Shown: piece after piece, positions 40,961 through 54,469 of the stretch
How positions within the stretch are numbered: the stretch's first letter is position 1
Layout of the letters: the number at the start of each line of letters is the position of its first letter
Assembly: GCF_000787575.1 (NCBI RefSeq)
Contig: NW_012236508.1
Span: 62,001-126,000 of the forward strand
From: Acytostelium subglobosum LB1
Lineage: Eukaryota; Evosea; Eumycetozoa; Acytosteliales; Acytosteliaceae
DNA: 64,000 bases
Direction of reading: 5' to 3'
Notes under the pieces: model-generated
Database searches by the model: none
Told to the model about the DNA's origin: nothing
Seen by the model: the letters and a program-made list of their open reading frames with translations, nothing else
Program-made: the position numbers and the translations under genes

Positions 40961-41847
40961 TTTTGTATTATAATAATAATAATAATAATAATAATATAGA
41001 ATTGAGATACTCTTTAAACTAATAAGGTTGGGTTTGTAAATTGAACTCTATTCTTATCTCTGACGTCTATCATATCTATCTTACAACAAGATGCTCCATA
41101 GTTGTTGACTAGTCTACGACACGAAACACTCACACCACCACATACACACTAACTCCATCTATGTCATATCATGATGTGGAAGCGTCAATGAAGTTGATTG
41201 ATGATTTCTTATTTAGGATAAGATATTGATGTGTGTATAACTTCACCTCTTCATCAACTTGGATCAAACCCCCTGGTGGTTGGTGTAAACACCCACATCA
41301 CCCACACCTCTCATTGCCAATCTCCTTTACTTCAACTTATTTACTTTCACACATACACACAGATATTATATTTCTCTGGTATTAAGTTTGTCTTGATATA
41401 TATACCATAAAAGGAAATTTTTTACCCCAACACCAAGTTGTATTTAGTTAGTCGACAAAGTGATAACAATTTTCCACTAGCTCCAGACTTCAAATTGGAA
41501 GACTAGTTCACTTATGAGCTTAAGGGATTGGTGATTGGTTCTGAGAGGGATTCATCTCTTCTGGTTTAAACTCCTAGATCTCTAGAGATAATATTAATTA
41601 TGATGAACAAACCGGTTGTCCATTCCGGAATTAGAATTGAAACACAAGAATTGTAAAACACTTCCGGAAAAATCAAAGGGGGTTCGAGAATATGCCAAAA
41701 ACTGTCAAACTTTATTGTGATGAAGCATTATAAAAAGAAAAAATCTGATTGATTCTTCATTTATATACACTTACAAATAATAACACAAAGATATACATAC
41801 TTATATATATATAAATATATAAACATAACCTATATAAATATTTTACA
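40961..41847. other. 890 bp divergent promoter region, GATA factor / pirin
   Basis: Upstream of both genes. An ATA/ATT run follows the GATA gene start (about 40971-40993). TTCCGGAA occurs twice, at 41623-41630 and 41662-41669, on the pirin side. No gene seen. Confidence 0.5.
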
Positions 41848-42693
41848 ATGACTTCCAGAATTGTTTCAAAGATTGCAAAAGGAATGGCAACATCAGATGG
41901 TGGCGGTGTCAAGTTGAAGAGAGTGATTGGTGGTCCCATTGCAAGAGTTGACCCCTTCCTCATGCTTGACGAGTTCAAGAGCGATAACTCTAACGATTAT
42001 ATGGCTGGCTTCCCAGACCATCCACATCGTGGCTTCGAGACCGTAACATACATGTTGGCTGGCGCCATGGAACACAGAGATCACAGAGGCAACTGCGGTC
42101 TGTTGACATCAGGCTCTGTCCAGTGGATGACGGCAGGTCGCGGCATCATCCATTCAGAGATGCCCAAGATGGATCAGGGTCTGATGCACGGCTTCCAATT
42201 GTGGGTCAACCTACCGGCCAAAGACAAGATGATGGAGCCACGCTACCAAGATATTCCTCCAGAGAACGTGCCCGTTGTCACTGACGACAATGGCAACAGA
42301 ATCAAAGTACTAGCCGGCCAATACAAGGAAGTGGTTGGCCCTGTTCAGGGCGTCGTCACTGCACCACTGCTATTGGACGTTGAGATTGCACCAGGCGCCA
42401 CATTCATCGAGGAGATTCCAGTGGGACACGCATCGTTTGCCTATGTCTTCCAGGGCACTGGACAGTTTGGACCAAAGAACGAGTCACAAGAGGTCAAGAT
42501 ATCACACATTGCACTGCTCGATGGCTCAAAGGGACAGACACAGATCGAGGTGTCATCGACAGAAGGATGTCGATTCTTGCTGGCCGCTGGCAAACCAATC
42601 AACGAGTCGATCGTTCAGCATGGACCATTCGTCATGAACACCGAGCGAGAGATTATGCAAGCCATCAGTGACTATCGCAATGGCAAGTTCTAA
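41848..42693 (+). CDS. Pirin family protein
   Basis: A single-exon 281-aa bicupin of normal pirin length. The iron site is in HPHRGFETVTYMLAGAMEHRDHRGN and the metal-binding GIIHSEMP follows. The second cupin is more diverged, ending AAGKPINESIVQHGPFVMNT. In animals pirin is a nuclear iron-dependent co-regulator of NF-kB; in bacteria and others it has quercetinase or redox-sensor roles. The role in amoebae is unknown. The gene is intronless. Confidence 0.95.
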   Translation: MTSRIVSKIAKGMATSDGGGVKLKRVIGGPIARVDPFLMLDEFKSDNSNDYMAGFPDHPHRGFETVTYMLAGAMEHRDHRGNCGLLTSGSVQWMTAGRGIIHSEMPKMDQGLMHGFQLWVNLPAKDKMMEPRYQDIPPENVPVVTDDNGNRIKVLAGQYKEVVGPVQGVVTAPLLLDVEIAPGATFIEEIPVGHASFAYVFQGTGQFGPKNESQEVKISHIALLDGSKGQTQIEVSSTEGCRFLLAAGKPINESIVQHGPFVMNTEREIMQAISDYRNGKF

Positions 42694-43081
42694 TCTTATT
42701 TTATATCTCTCTCTTTGTAAAGATAAATAAATCAAATGGTGGTGTTGTGAAAGAGTTCAAACCACAACAACAACAAAACAAAAATCATGATTCAAGATAC
42801 AATACATAAGAAATTTTGTGGATGCCTCCAAGTTAATTTAATAATCATTGTTACACACAGTTCAAAAGAGATAGGTTTATATTAATATATATATTGGTAG
42901 GAGATATACATACATATATTGTTTGATAGGAGTCAATACCTTTCTTTCATTACATTCTCGTACCACTCACTATACAACATCAACAACACCCACATACAGA
43001 GACAAAGAAAGGGAGGAGAGTAAGATTATAGAGAAAGATAGAAAGAAAGAGAGAGAGAGAGAGAGTAACAATAGGGAGATA

Positions 43082-46000
43082 ATGACAAATGATATAAAGT
43101 ATTTCATTGATCTGGTCAAGAGTATGTATAAATGATCATCTGGGTTGTGTGAACACATCATCATCATCATCATCCACTTCAATGACATTTGTCTAATAGA
43201 TCTATTGCCAATGATTCATTAGCATCTGACTTTAGGGAGCTGTCCGATGTGATTGATCATTTGATTCAATGTGCCAATGTAAAGACTCAACAACAACAAC
43301 AACAACATCAAGATGTGGTCGACATTGTTGAACAGGATGTTGAAGATATCTTGCCTCTGGAAGAGTACAAGAACATTGAGAAGCTCCCAGAGCTCATTGA
43401 GTTTATGTGGTGGAGAATGTAGGTTACTACTAATTTGTTTAGGATAGTTATGTTCTATGTTTTATTGACATCATATCCTACCTATTTCTTTATTCTCTCT
43501 CCCTCTAATTCTCTCTCTCTCTCTCCCAGCAACACGCCCAATGAGTTGGTACACAAGGCAAGGAACTTTTTCCAGTCGTGTATCGACATTGCCGTGAGAC
43601 AAATATCCAAAGAGGAGTACTCTAGTGATTATCTCAGAGTGTTGATCAATCTATTGTCTCCAAAGCCCTATCCGAGAGGATATGGCCAAGACTTTAACGA
43701 TATCCCCTCAAAGTTGTCCTCTCAGTTGGCAAGCCATCTGAAGCAACTGGATGGTATGTTGATCGTTAAGAGCAAGATACACGCTCACAAAGGTTCATTC
43801 GACACTCTAAAGAAACTTCTTTGTGTCATGAAGAAGGTAAGATTATTATATATTTATACATCTTGATTTGAAGTTCTAACATATTCCATCCCAACCACAA
43901 CAACAACAACCAATAGTTGACCAAAAAGATAACGGTCGAAGAGAGTGACTCAGAGGTGGAGGAACTCATCAAGATAGTCGTCCAAAAGATACTAAAGATG
44001 CCCGACGAGGAGTTCAAGAATGAGAGCAAGAAGGACTTGGACCTCTGTCTCAAGTATTTGGAGGGCATTGTGCAGAACATCACCACCAACACGTTTGCCG
44101 ACTTGATCAATGTCTATCGCATGGACGTTGCACTCAAATGTTTCAACTCGGTCTCGTTGGAGAAGCGTAATGCTGGTCTGAACGACATCATCCGCCAGAC
44201 TCGTTTCGAACCATACCACCATATGTACAGTCGACAATTCAATCACTATTCCCCTGAGTAAGTAGTATTCAACTTGGTGTTGTTGTCGTTGTTGTTGTCG
44301 TTGTTCATTTGGCCACAAGAGAAATCAACTGACAAACTCATACCCCACCTAACCTTGAGCAGAAAGGTGATTGAGTGGATAAAGAACAACAAGATCGTTG
44401 AGCTGCTGTATGGAGAGACGATGCACATCCAGTTGCTCCAAAAGTGTACAGATATATTGAAGTTCTTGGCCGAGAAGAAGGCATTCACCAGGAAGTATCT
44501 CGATATGATGTGGAGTGCCGCCGAGGGCAAGCACGAGACGATCGAGCACGTCATCTACGAGAACATTGGCAACGTCGCACCACTACTGCCCACACAGGAC
44601 ATTGAGTATCTTTTCCAGAAGATCAAGATGATTCCTCTGGCCTCCTACACAATGGAGACCCTTCAACTGATCAATTGTCTCACCACCACAAACGACCACA
44701 CCTCCTCGCAGCCCTACCTCTTTGGCTCCAACTCCCACAATGGCGGCAGTGGCGTAGGTCCCTTCACCCAATACCAACACCAGGAGCAAGAGTCACGAGA
44801 GTCTACAATTCCACTGGGACTCGATATATTCTGGCAGCTTTTACAGGACACGGGCGGCGTCGTCGTAAGCCCAGAGCTGGCACAACAAGCACTTGCCAAT
44901 CTGAAGCAGGGTCTGCACCACAACAACACGCAGCGCAACGACTATCTGATGAAGTGCATCGACAACATTGACAAGCATCACTCTGTCATCTTCTCTCTGC
45001 GTCTGATCGAGTACATCATCAACCTCTACACGGTGCGCTTCAAGAAGAGTCCCAATCTAATGAGCGCTTCTGAGCAACACCAGCAGCAGAAACAGCACGG
45101 CAGTGCCATCATCGAGCAGCTCAACCAAACGACATCGCTTATGGACAAGTTCTTTGCACACCTTACCTTTTACAAGCAGCACTGCCGGTCCGTCATTGAC
45201 GGTGCCAACACTGCAGGCAAGCCACTGGGAGACCAGAGCACGTTGGATGACACTGTCCTGCATGGCCGACACACTCATACCGAGCAGATGGCCGAGTACG
45301 TTCACTTTATGGACTACATCTGGGACAAGTCCCCAGCGACGCTCACCACCACCAACATGGACATTGTGTGGGACGTCTATGTGATCGAACCAATCACCGG
45401 CACTGATCGTGACATTTACTTTAAGTGGCTAGAGAATGGTCCTTGTTTTGAGGTAAGTAGTAACCTTACCTTTATCCATCCCCACAAACACTTCTAACAA
45501 CAACAACAACAATGTCACCCAGGATTCAATCTACTCTCATCTCGTTCAAAAGTTTGAGGAGATACCATTCAGAGACCTTGAGCTGTCAGGTGCCACTCTC
45601 TATGTCATTTGTTTAAAGACAGTGAACAATGAGTTCCAATCAATGTAAGTTATATATATAATAGCTACTCCATATCAAATACCTTTAGTTGTTGTTGATG
45701 ACTTACATTGTCTCTCTCTCTCGTAGCACACCAAATCTAGTTGGACTGGACAATCTTTGGAAGATTGCACTAGAGGTGGAGAGTGAAAAGGTTGGTCACA
45801 CCATGGTGAATGTACTCAATGAGTTGTATAAATTGGTAAGTCATTGAGCCATATGGGTACACCGTCAACGTTCAAACACCCCCGCCTAACCTATTCAATC
45901 ACAACAGATGGAGTCTAATGAGAATGGAGAGGAATTCCTAGCTGCATGTGTATCTCGTCTATCTAAAGTGCCAACCACTGGCCGTCTGAACAGATCAGAG

Positions 46001-49000
46001 AGCATTCAGGTCAACAGGGTGTTGTCAATGGTCAAAGCCTACCTCGATGGCTTTGGCACCAAGATCAAGGACTCGTTCAAGAAGAACTACTCCCCCTCGA
46101 TAACCGTCAACTTCACCAACCAGAAGCATCGTATCCAGTTGCACATCAGGAGCAACGAGACCATCGGCCACATCAAGGAGCGCTTGGCCAAGCAAATGAT
46201 GACACATCCCGGCTCACTGTATTTTATCCATAACGCCAGACAGGTCAACTGCGACTATGAGACTCTGGATGACTTTGGCGTGCAGAATCATGACACCATC
46301 CTGGTGAACGAGCTATCCGAGCCCAGACAGCCCGACGATGGCTATCAGCCCGTCAGCATCCACTTTGACCAGAGCAAGTATGGTCTCCTGTTCTCACTGT
46401 TGGGAATCGAAGAGGTTGCGCCACTCGTTTGGGACATCCTTTTGCTTCTGCCCGTCAATCCCCACATCTTTGGCCTCCTGTACAGTATCCCCGTCGACAA
46501 GGACACCTGCGATTGGCCAACAGTGTTGGACGCCTCATCGGTCTTTAGACTTCTCTACTCGTTACTCATAATTGAGAACTTTGTCGAGAGCAACAACCAC
46601 GATTGGAGGAGCCGCTTTGTACAGACCGGTGGCCTGTCACAGCTGGTCAACATCCTCATGCACACCGACATGCAGCACGAGAGCAAGGGAGCCAAGCGCA
46701 AACAATGTCTGTCATCGCTGATCAAGACCATCGTGTTGTTCATCCTGGATCCACAGACCATGTCGATCAATCTCTCCAGCATCTCCCCACAGGTGGTGGC
46801 CAACTTCACCCCCTCCTCATTCCTGTCCAAGCTGATGGATTTGGCGTGGAGCCAAACCCTGCCAACGGTGCAGTCAGAGGAGATGATGTTGATGCACATG
46901 ACTGACGATGGAGATGTCATCGGTAACATCCTGACACTCATCCAGGCACTTGTGGTCAATCCCGAACAGATGGAGCAATTCTACAAACACAAGGACATCA
47001 CCAAGTGGATCCAATTACTGTTGCTGGACAGCAGTGATGGCTCCATCCGTGACACTGCCATGAACAAGTTCTGTGGCTTCTGTCACAACAACCCCAAGGC
47101 TCTCGAGTTCTTCTTGAACCAATGTCTTGCACTGCTCCCCTTCACAGTTGGCTCTGACAAGTACTCCTTCTCGAGCAATCAGTTCTTCTACCTACTGAGC
47201 TGGCTGCTGCGTGAACGATGCAACACTACTGCAATCGAGACCTTTATGCCTTTACTCAAGCAATTGGTGCAGATGCTCAAGGCACACCCCATCGTCGAGA
47301 CCAACCTTTTCCAACAGGACTACGTCCTTATTGGCCTCGTCAACCTGATCCGCACATTGGTCAGCTACTCACACGAGTTCAAACTGACTGCTGGATTCAA
47401 GGAGGAGCTTGTTCGTGCCGTCTTCCACGAGTGTCTCTTTGACATTGCCTCGGCTGACAACCATGGACCACGCTGCTCTCCAAAGGCCAAGACCAAAGAG
47501 TCGCGTGAGGCCTGCTTTGGTCTCTTGCAGGAGCTGGCAGCCAACTGTGAAGAGAACTATCGCATCTTGGTATCACTGTTGACCAACCAGAACAAGCCAG
47601 ACGAACGTCGTGCCATGTGGAACTACTATCCAGTGGGCAATGAGAAATCATCCTGTGGCTACGTTGGTCTCAAGAACCTCGGAGCGACATGCTACATCAA
47701 CTCCTTGATGCAACAATTGTACATGATCCCTCGCTTCCGCTACAGCATCCTGCAAGCTGAGGACTCCAACCCCAACACTGCCGATTCGCTGCTCTACCAG
47801 CTCAAGATCATCTTTGCCAACCTGCAAGAGAGCGAGAAGAGATCACACGATCCCAAAGCCTTTTGCATGGCCTACAAGTACGATGGACAACCAATCAACA
47901 CACTGATTCAGATGGATGTTGATGAGTTCTTCAACATGCTGTTTGATCGTCTAGAGAACCAGCTCAAGGGCACAAAGGATGAGAGGCTGCTCAACGAATT
48001 CTTTGGCGGTGCCTCTGTCAACCAATTCATCTCACAAGAGTGCTCGCATGTCTCTGAGCGAGAGGAACCATTCTACACGATGAGCGTTGAGGTAAAGAAC
48101 AAGAAGGACATACAAGAGTCTCTGCAGCTGTTTGTCGAGTCCGAGACGTTGGACGGCGACAACAAGTACTTCTGTAGCCAGTGCTCACAAAAGGTCAAGT
48201 GTCTCATGAGACGCTGTGTCAAGTCCCTACCAAACACACTGATCATCCACAACAAGCGATTCGAGTTTGACCTGGACACAATGAGGAGGACCAAGCTAAA
48301 TGATGCCCTCAAGTTCCCAATGGAGCTTGACATGGCGCCATACACCAAGGAGGTACTGGAGCGCAAGGAGGCCATCGAGAAGGCCAAGGCACAGGGTCTC
48401 CCAGAGCCCAACATCCCACCACTCCATCCACCCGAGTACTACCACTACCAGTTGAGTGGTATCCTGGTGCACAGTGGCACTGCCGACTCTGGACACTACT
48501 ACTCGTTCATTAAGGAGCGTGACTCAATCTTCCAAGGTCAAGAACGCAAATGGATCCATTTCAACGATCAGATGACCGAATACTTCAATCCAGAGGACAT
48601 CTCCAAGTCTTGCTTTGGTGGCTACGACTCCATCTCTATGGATCAGGGCAAGACCAACATCCGCACCACCACAAGAAACAACAACGCCTACATGTTGTTC
48701 TACGAGAAGGTGCACAAGGACAATGAACCAAAGCCAGTCTACAAGGATGTTGGCCTTTCACAGGCCTCCAAGCTTGTGCCCCAGGAGATCTACAGCAACG
48801 TCTGGAAGAAGAACATGAAGTTCCTCACTGACAAGAACATCTTTGAGCAATCCTACTTCAACTTTATCTGGAGCATCCTACATCTTGGACAAATCGAACC
48901 CAGTGCCAACAGAATGGAGCACGATGGTGAGGACTCATTCGATCAAACCATGATGTCCATTGAGCTGGGCACCCGATTTGTCGTTGAAACCCTATCTCAC

Positions 49001-52000
49001 TCCAAGGAGCGCAAGAACCTCGGTGACTTTGTCGACTACCTTTGCTCGCTCTATGCCAATCATGTTGATTCCTGCAAGTGGTTGATCAACACTCTCTCTG
49101 AGGACATCTCTTGGGTGGTCCAGAATATGTTGGTGTGTATTACGACCGAGCCCCGCGAGGCACTATTCAAGATCATCATGCAGGTCATTCAGACCCTGTT
49201 GCCCTACGACAGACAGTTCTACTTTGATGTGGAGAGCACCGATGACAATGACAATGACGATGCCAAGGACTCTCCAATGGATCTAGTCGAGGTTGATGTT
49301 GTGCAAAAGTCCATTGACGATTACAACGACAACAACACCAACAACCACATAACAATCGGTCGTCCCAAGTCCTACATTGTCCGTTTCATGGACAAGTATC
49401 TAGAGTATATCAAGGATGCCTCGTTCTTTTGGAAGCACTTCCATCAGTACTTCACACTGATTCGTGACTTTAGCTGCATTGGTCACCAAGAGAAGAAGTA
49501 CCTGCTGTCCAGAAATGTTGTGGCCCGTCTCATTGACTTTTACCTTGGCGATGAATCACCAATGGCCAAGACAACGCCACCACAAAAGAGGACCAAGATG
49601 GGTGATAAGTTCAACTCGCCACTCCTTCAGTCGATGTTGGAGACTGTGGCCTTCCTCACCACGGCGTGCAACACCAACTACTTTGGCAACGAATCACAGG
49701 ATGATGATGATGAACCACTCTACATGAGCAACGATGATATGCAGATGGTGACCAACCCCGCCTTTATCGTCAAGACCATCAAGGACAATATCAGCATCAA
49801 GGCAACTAGCGACATCCTGATTCACCTCTGCTACAACAACATTGATCTCAGTCAACTGATGATCGAGCACATCCAACACTCAGAGTACCGCTACACGCTT
49901 GATGTTCTCTACGCGCTGATCACCATCCAGGACGACAATCAGGATGAGAGAGCAGACTGTGCCATCATGGCGTACATCAACTTTTTGGACGAGAACAAGC
50001 AACGCATCTTCCACCCCTACATCAAGGCACTCATCGAGCTTGCTCTCTCCAACGACACTATCGCCACGTGGTTCGACGAAAACATGGGCGAGTGGGTCGT
50101 TCGTTGGCTTGTTCAGCACGATGCCCAAGAGATCAGATACGAGACATTCAATCTCATCATCCATCTCTACGGTATGGGTGACGACAACATCCCCGTGGAT
50201 CCAGAGCGCATCCACTCACTGTTCCTCTTTTTGATGAGCATCATCAAAGAGGTCAGACACCAGGCCAAGGAGGACAAGAGCGAGAACCGATCTGGCAAGT
50301 GCGAGTACTACTTCCGACTGTTGTCAATGTGCACCATATCCGACCAGCAGAGGAGCCTCTTTGCCAAGAACAAGGGTACCATCCTCAAGCTGTTCCTTCA
50401 GTTCATCACCACCAACCAGTCCATCGAGAGGAACCGTCTCGAGGTCACACACTTTGTGTCGCTCATGCTCGATGGATCGCCAGAGAATGTACGACTCATG
50501 CTCGAAGACCCTATTCGCAACAAGTTGATGGACTACTTTATCAGTATATCGCCCAAGGAGGACTTGAAGATATTCAACCAAAAGTCTCTGCCCAGCTTCT
50601 ACCAGATCCTGTATCTCATGTCCCAGGCCAACCTCGAGTTCCTCACCTACGTCGTATCTCACAACAACTTCTGCTGGGCGCTCAACTATCTCTTCTTGGA
50701 GTGCAATGAGTATGCCGACACGGCTGATCTGCTCTATCGCATGGCCGACCTGATGGTTCAGAGGATTCCATCCCAGTTCAACGCCAAGATACTCAACAGT
50801 TGCTTCAGCTTCCACAACTTCCATCTCTATTTGCCCAACTGCCTTGCGTTGGCCAATCTGTTGACGACCAAGCGCAAGGAGGCCAACCTGTTCTTCCAAG
50901 TGTACTCCTCCGAAGGCAACGAACGTTGGACACCAATGGACACCTTTTGCAGACAGCTGAGAAACAAGTACCAGCACGAGTCTATCTTGGGTATCAAGAT
51001 CATCGATCTGGTCTCCAAGGTACTCATGCTTCTACGTCGTGAATCATCACCAAACATTCACAGTGATCAAGTCATTGGTGAAAGTCATCAGCAGCAGCAA
51101 CAACAGCAACAGCAACAACAACAACAACAGTTACAGGTGTGGGATTGCAACTATTTACCATTCAAGACCATCATATCAACGATGTTTACCATTGCCGAAC
51201 TGAACATTGCCTACATTGCACCTGTCAACAAATTGTTCACACAGATTGCTTGCGAGTACTCTGAAGGATTGGTACTGACCATGTACGAGATATACAATAA
51301 GCGTACTGGTCCAGCCCACGTTGACTCGGACAGCAACCTGCAGCAGCACTCAATTCAGAACCAACATCATCAACAGCAAAGACAACAGCATTTTACCCAG
51401 ACCCACGCTTCATTCTGCAAGATAATGTTGGACATTATCAATCTGTGTCTGCAGAACAGCACCAATGCCGTAGTCCAACAGAAGGGCATCCATATTGTGT
51501 TGAAGATTATCAAGGAGATGATCTCGGTGGGCCACGACTCTGCCTTTGGCGAGCTCACCAGCTTTGTTGCCAAGAACTGTGTCCAGATCAGGGACGATGA
51601 GAAGCTCGGTATGATGCTATACGCTACCAAGAACCCCAAGGCCATGCTCAACCAAGACTTTTGCGCTACATTCAAGCGCTTCTTTGCAGAGACCGAGAAG
51701 CTGTTGTCTCTCGAGTCAGTTGGACAGCTGTTCCAATCACTAGAGGAACAAATCAGCACAGCCATTGCCTCTATCAACTCGCTTCAATCGACCATCCACA
51801 GCTCTTCAACAGAGTCAGAGATTGACCAGCATTTGACAGACCTCACCAACACACTCAAGTGCATCGAGGTATTGGGAACTGGAGGTCTGGGTGCCAAGCA
51901 CTTTGGACCAACCCTAGACATCCTCAATGCATTCAGTGTGGCCATAGGCGAAGAGGATAACATCTCCAAGCATGCCAAGTTATTCAAGAGTAATCTAGAG

Positions 52001-52129
52001 ACTCTAAAGTCATCTCCTTCTTCATTCTCCTCCACCAACAGTTTAGCCATAGTGGCTGAAAACATTGATGATGACAGCAACAACCTCAACAGCAACAACC
52101 TCACCATTCACAAGGTACAGAACATTTGA
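43082..52129 (+). CDS. Giant ubiquitin carboxyl-terminal hydrolase, USP9X/USP24/USP34 type
   Basis: Eight exons, about 2,810 aa. Exons 3-8 are 43530-43836, 43917-44257, 44363-45452, 45523-45644, 45727-45835 and 45908-52129. Exon 1 starts at 43082 and exon 2 ends at 43418, but their join is ambiguous (43121 to 43223, or 43125 to 43200; both keep phase). The long N-terminal half is helical-repeat-like, with a ubiquitin-like segment near exon-8 residues 60-140 (VNFTNQKHRIQLHIRS). The USP core has the Cys box LKNLGATCYINSL (Cys at 47690-47692), a CxxC pair (FCSQCS) and the His box HSGTADSGHYYSF (His at 48494-48496). A Gln run lies at 51090-51130. It removes ubiquitin from substrates; which ones is unknown. 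Confidence 0.9.
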
Positions 52130-52260
52130 GCACCTTGGTTCAGCGACTTCGAACATCACTTTTTTTTCACACACAACACACCAGTATCTCTGATCATTCA
52201 GAATTTTGACAACTTCATTAAAACACTATCAACCTTATTGTTATATTTATATAAACAAAC

Positions 52261-52734
52261 ATGTCAACCAACATCTATGATAGACTTAAGGAGTTAAACA
52301 TTGTACTCCCACCCGTCCCACCACAGAATGTCGCCTCGTACGTCATGAGTGTGCAGACTGGAAATGTTGTGTTTGTCTCTGGACACATTGCCAAGAAGGA
52401 CGGTGCTGTCTGGGTTGGCAAGCTTGGTGACAACATAACCACCGAGGAGGGAAAGGCTGCCGCACGCTCCATTGGCATTGACCTGATCAACACTCTGCAC
52501 GCCCACACTGGTGACCTCAACAAGATCACACGCATCGTCAAGCTCACCGGTCTCGTCAACTCTACCCAGACATTCACTGAGCATCATCTCGTCATCAATG
52601 GATGCTCAAACCTTTTGAATGAGGTGTTTGGCAAGGTTGGAGTCCATGCCCGCGCTGCCTTTGGTGTTGCCCAGATCCCCTTGGGTTCATGTGTCGAGAT
52701 CGAGATGGTTGTCGAGGTTGCCGCCAGTAACTAA
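52261..52734 (+). CDS. RidA (YjgF/UK114) family protein
   Basis: A 157-aa single-exon protein. The features LPPVPPQNVASYVMSVQTGNVVFVSG, AARSIGIDLINTL, KLTGLVNST and HARAAFGVAQIPLGSCVEIEMV place it in the longer bacterial-type YjgF subgroup, not the classic UK114 with the arginine-bearing imine-deaminase motif in the same form. Arg (HARAAFG) is present. Members hydrolyse reactive enamines/imines from PLP enzymes or are of unknown function. Intronless, with a normal A/T-rich leader. Confidence 0.9.
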   Translation: MSTNIYDRLKELNIVLPPVPPQNVASYVMSVQTGNVVFVSGHIAKKDGAVWVGKLGDNITTEEGKAAARSIGIDLINTLHAHTGDLNKITRIVKLTGLVNSTQTFTEHHLVINGCSNLLNEVFGKVGVHARAAFGVAQIPLGSCVEIEMVVEVAASN

Positions 52735-52814
52735 ACATATATGTTATCATTTGTTTCAATAAAGTCCAGTGTCGAGTTCTCTCACCATTATACAGAGTTT
52801 ATTCACTTGTACAA

Positions 52815-54275
52815 TCATAGATTATGTAGATGGAACAACAATTGACGGATGTTTGAATCTTTGTAACTCCACATAATGTGATCTTTGAGAAACAGTAATG
52901 GTGTGTTCTTATCATTGTATTCCTTTGACTTGCCAAGTCCAATTCCCTTGACAGTCCTAATTATATTGTTGACTCTTAAACTTGCAAGTAGGTTCTCGGC
53001 GTGATTAGGAAGAAATGCTCGTATCGATAAACATTGAACATATTGATTGACCATGATAAAATGATTTAGATTGGTCCACCCTGGGGATCCATTAAAAATC
53101 GACACTGTGAAGTGAGATAGGCTGGAGGGCGAATCTGCTGCCAAGTTGGCCAAGAGATATTCAGTAGATTCCTTATCATTGTAGACAAAGGTGAGCTTCT
53201 GAAGCACTGACATGGCCTTGATCATCTTTAACAAATAGACTCTAGAAGACTCGGCTGGAAAGTAAAGGGTTCGAAGTTTCAGTACTGCAAGATGCCTCCC
53301 AACCTGGTTGATATCATCCAATAGATGTCTGACCATCAGACCGTTTGATTCTTTTGGGTAACCCTTGATCAGTCCACCTATTTCCAGTCTTTTGAGCTTG
53401 GAAAGGCAATGGAAAGATGTTGTACCGGACATATTATCATAGGCGTTATGAAGAGAGAGATAGGTTAAGTTGGGTAGCATGGTGAGACAAAAAGTCCATG
53501 ACTGGATTGGTCGAATAATCGGTGTTACATCCTCAAGTGTCAATCGTACAATGTTGGTCATTGGTGAAGTAATGAAGAGTGAATCGCCATTGCATGTCCT
53601 CAACTTGAGAGAGCATACATTGTTAAACTCTGCCAGACAGAGAATTGGATTGTCATCCCGCAGTGAGACAATGGACACATGCTTCAATGTTGTAGACTTT
53701 GATAATATGTTGGCATGGCGAGCAAGAGGGCAATCTGTAAGGATGCGAATGTACTCAATACCAGATTGGAATGCAATCTGTTCGAGTAGACCTGATTCGA
53801 CCTGCCAATTGAACAGAGTGAGATGTGTACATCTCGGCCAATGTTCATTCAAGTCATGTACCAATGTTGTCAGGACACTGGTATGTGTAGGTCTGGCTTG
53901 GATCGGATAAACAATTGTCAACTTAATTAGACCAAGTCTGTTGTTGTTGTTGTTGTGTGAGGTAGGTGGACAAGGCGAGTTGTTGTAACTCTCAATATAA
54001 GATAGAGAGATGGGAAATCGTCGGATAAATGTTCGTTGACTAGGCTCTATAGTGATGTTGGTGGTGGCTCTTGATACAATACTAGTCATCCAATAAGTTG
54101 ATACCAGTGACAACTTTAGTGGATTATAAATTCTATGTTTCCTCGTTGTTACAATGGATAATAATGAAATTATACGACGTAATATAAAGTCATCTATTGG
54201 CATCTGATTATGATTGATCCTCATCATCCTCCTACTCTCAAGAGATGACTTTGTTGATGATTGAAGAATACCCAT
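52815..54275 (-). CDS. F-box/leucine-rich-repeat-like dictyostelid protein
   Basis: A single-exon 486-aa protein. After MGILQSSTKSS, an N-myristoylation-type start, comes a weak F-box-like segment (MPIDDFILRRIISLLSIV...LSLVSTYWMTSIV), then irregular leucine-rich units across residues about 110-480 (LTHLTLFNWQ, VCSLKLRTCNGDSL, LPNLTYLSLHNAYD, LAVLKLRTLYFP). This is the layout of the large, lineage-expanded dictyostelid F-box/LRR families. The substrate is unknown. The F-box is degenerate, so the call is on overall layout. Confidence 0.6.
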   Translation of the reverse strand: MGILQSSTKSSLESRRMMRINHNQMPIDDFILRRIISLLSIVTTRKHRIYNPLKLSLVSTYWMTSIVSRATTNITIEPSQRTFIRRFPISLSYIESYNNSPCPPTSHNNNNNRLGLIKLTIVYPIQARPTHTSVLTTLVHDLNEHWPRCTHLTLFNWQVESGLLEQIAFQSGIEYIRILTDCPLARHANILSKSTTLKHVSIVSLRDDNPILCLAEFNNVCSLKLRTCNGDSLFITSPMTNIVRLTLEDVTPIIRPIQSWTFCLTMLPNLTYLSLHNAYDNMSGTTSFHCLSKLKRLEIGGLIKGYPKESNGLMVRHLLDDINQVGRHLAVLKLRTLYFPAESSRVYLLKMIKAMSVLQKLTFVYNDKESTEYLLANLAADSPSSLSHFTVSIFNGSPGWTNLNHFIMVNQYVQCLSIRAFLPNHAENLLASLRVNNIIRTVKGIGLGKSKEYNDKNTPLLFLKDHIMWSYKDSNIRQLLFHLHNL

Positions 54276-54469
54276 CGTACACCGATGTTGTAATTATCTC
54301 TTTTTGTAAATAAAAAAACAAGAAGAGTTTTGCTTGAATTGGTGAAGTTGTATGTTTTGTTGCAGATTTTGAAGATCTGTTTTAATTATTATTCATTCAA
54401 CCATTTATCTATTCCACATACAGATATTCATTTACATACATACAGTTCTGAAGATACAATCGATCAAGG

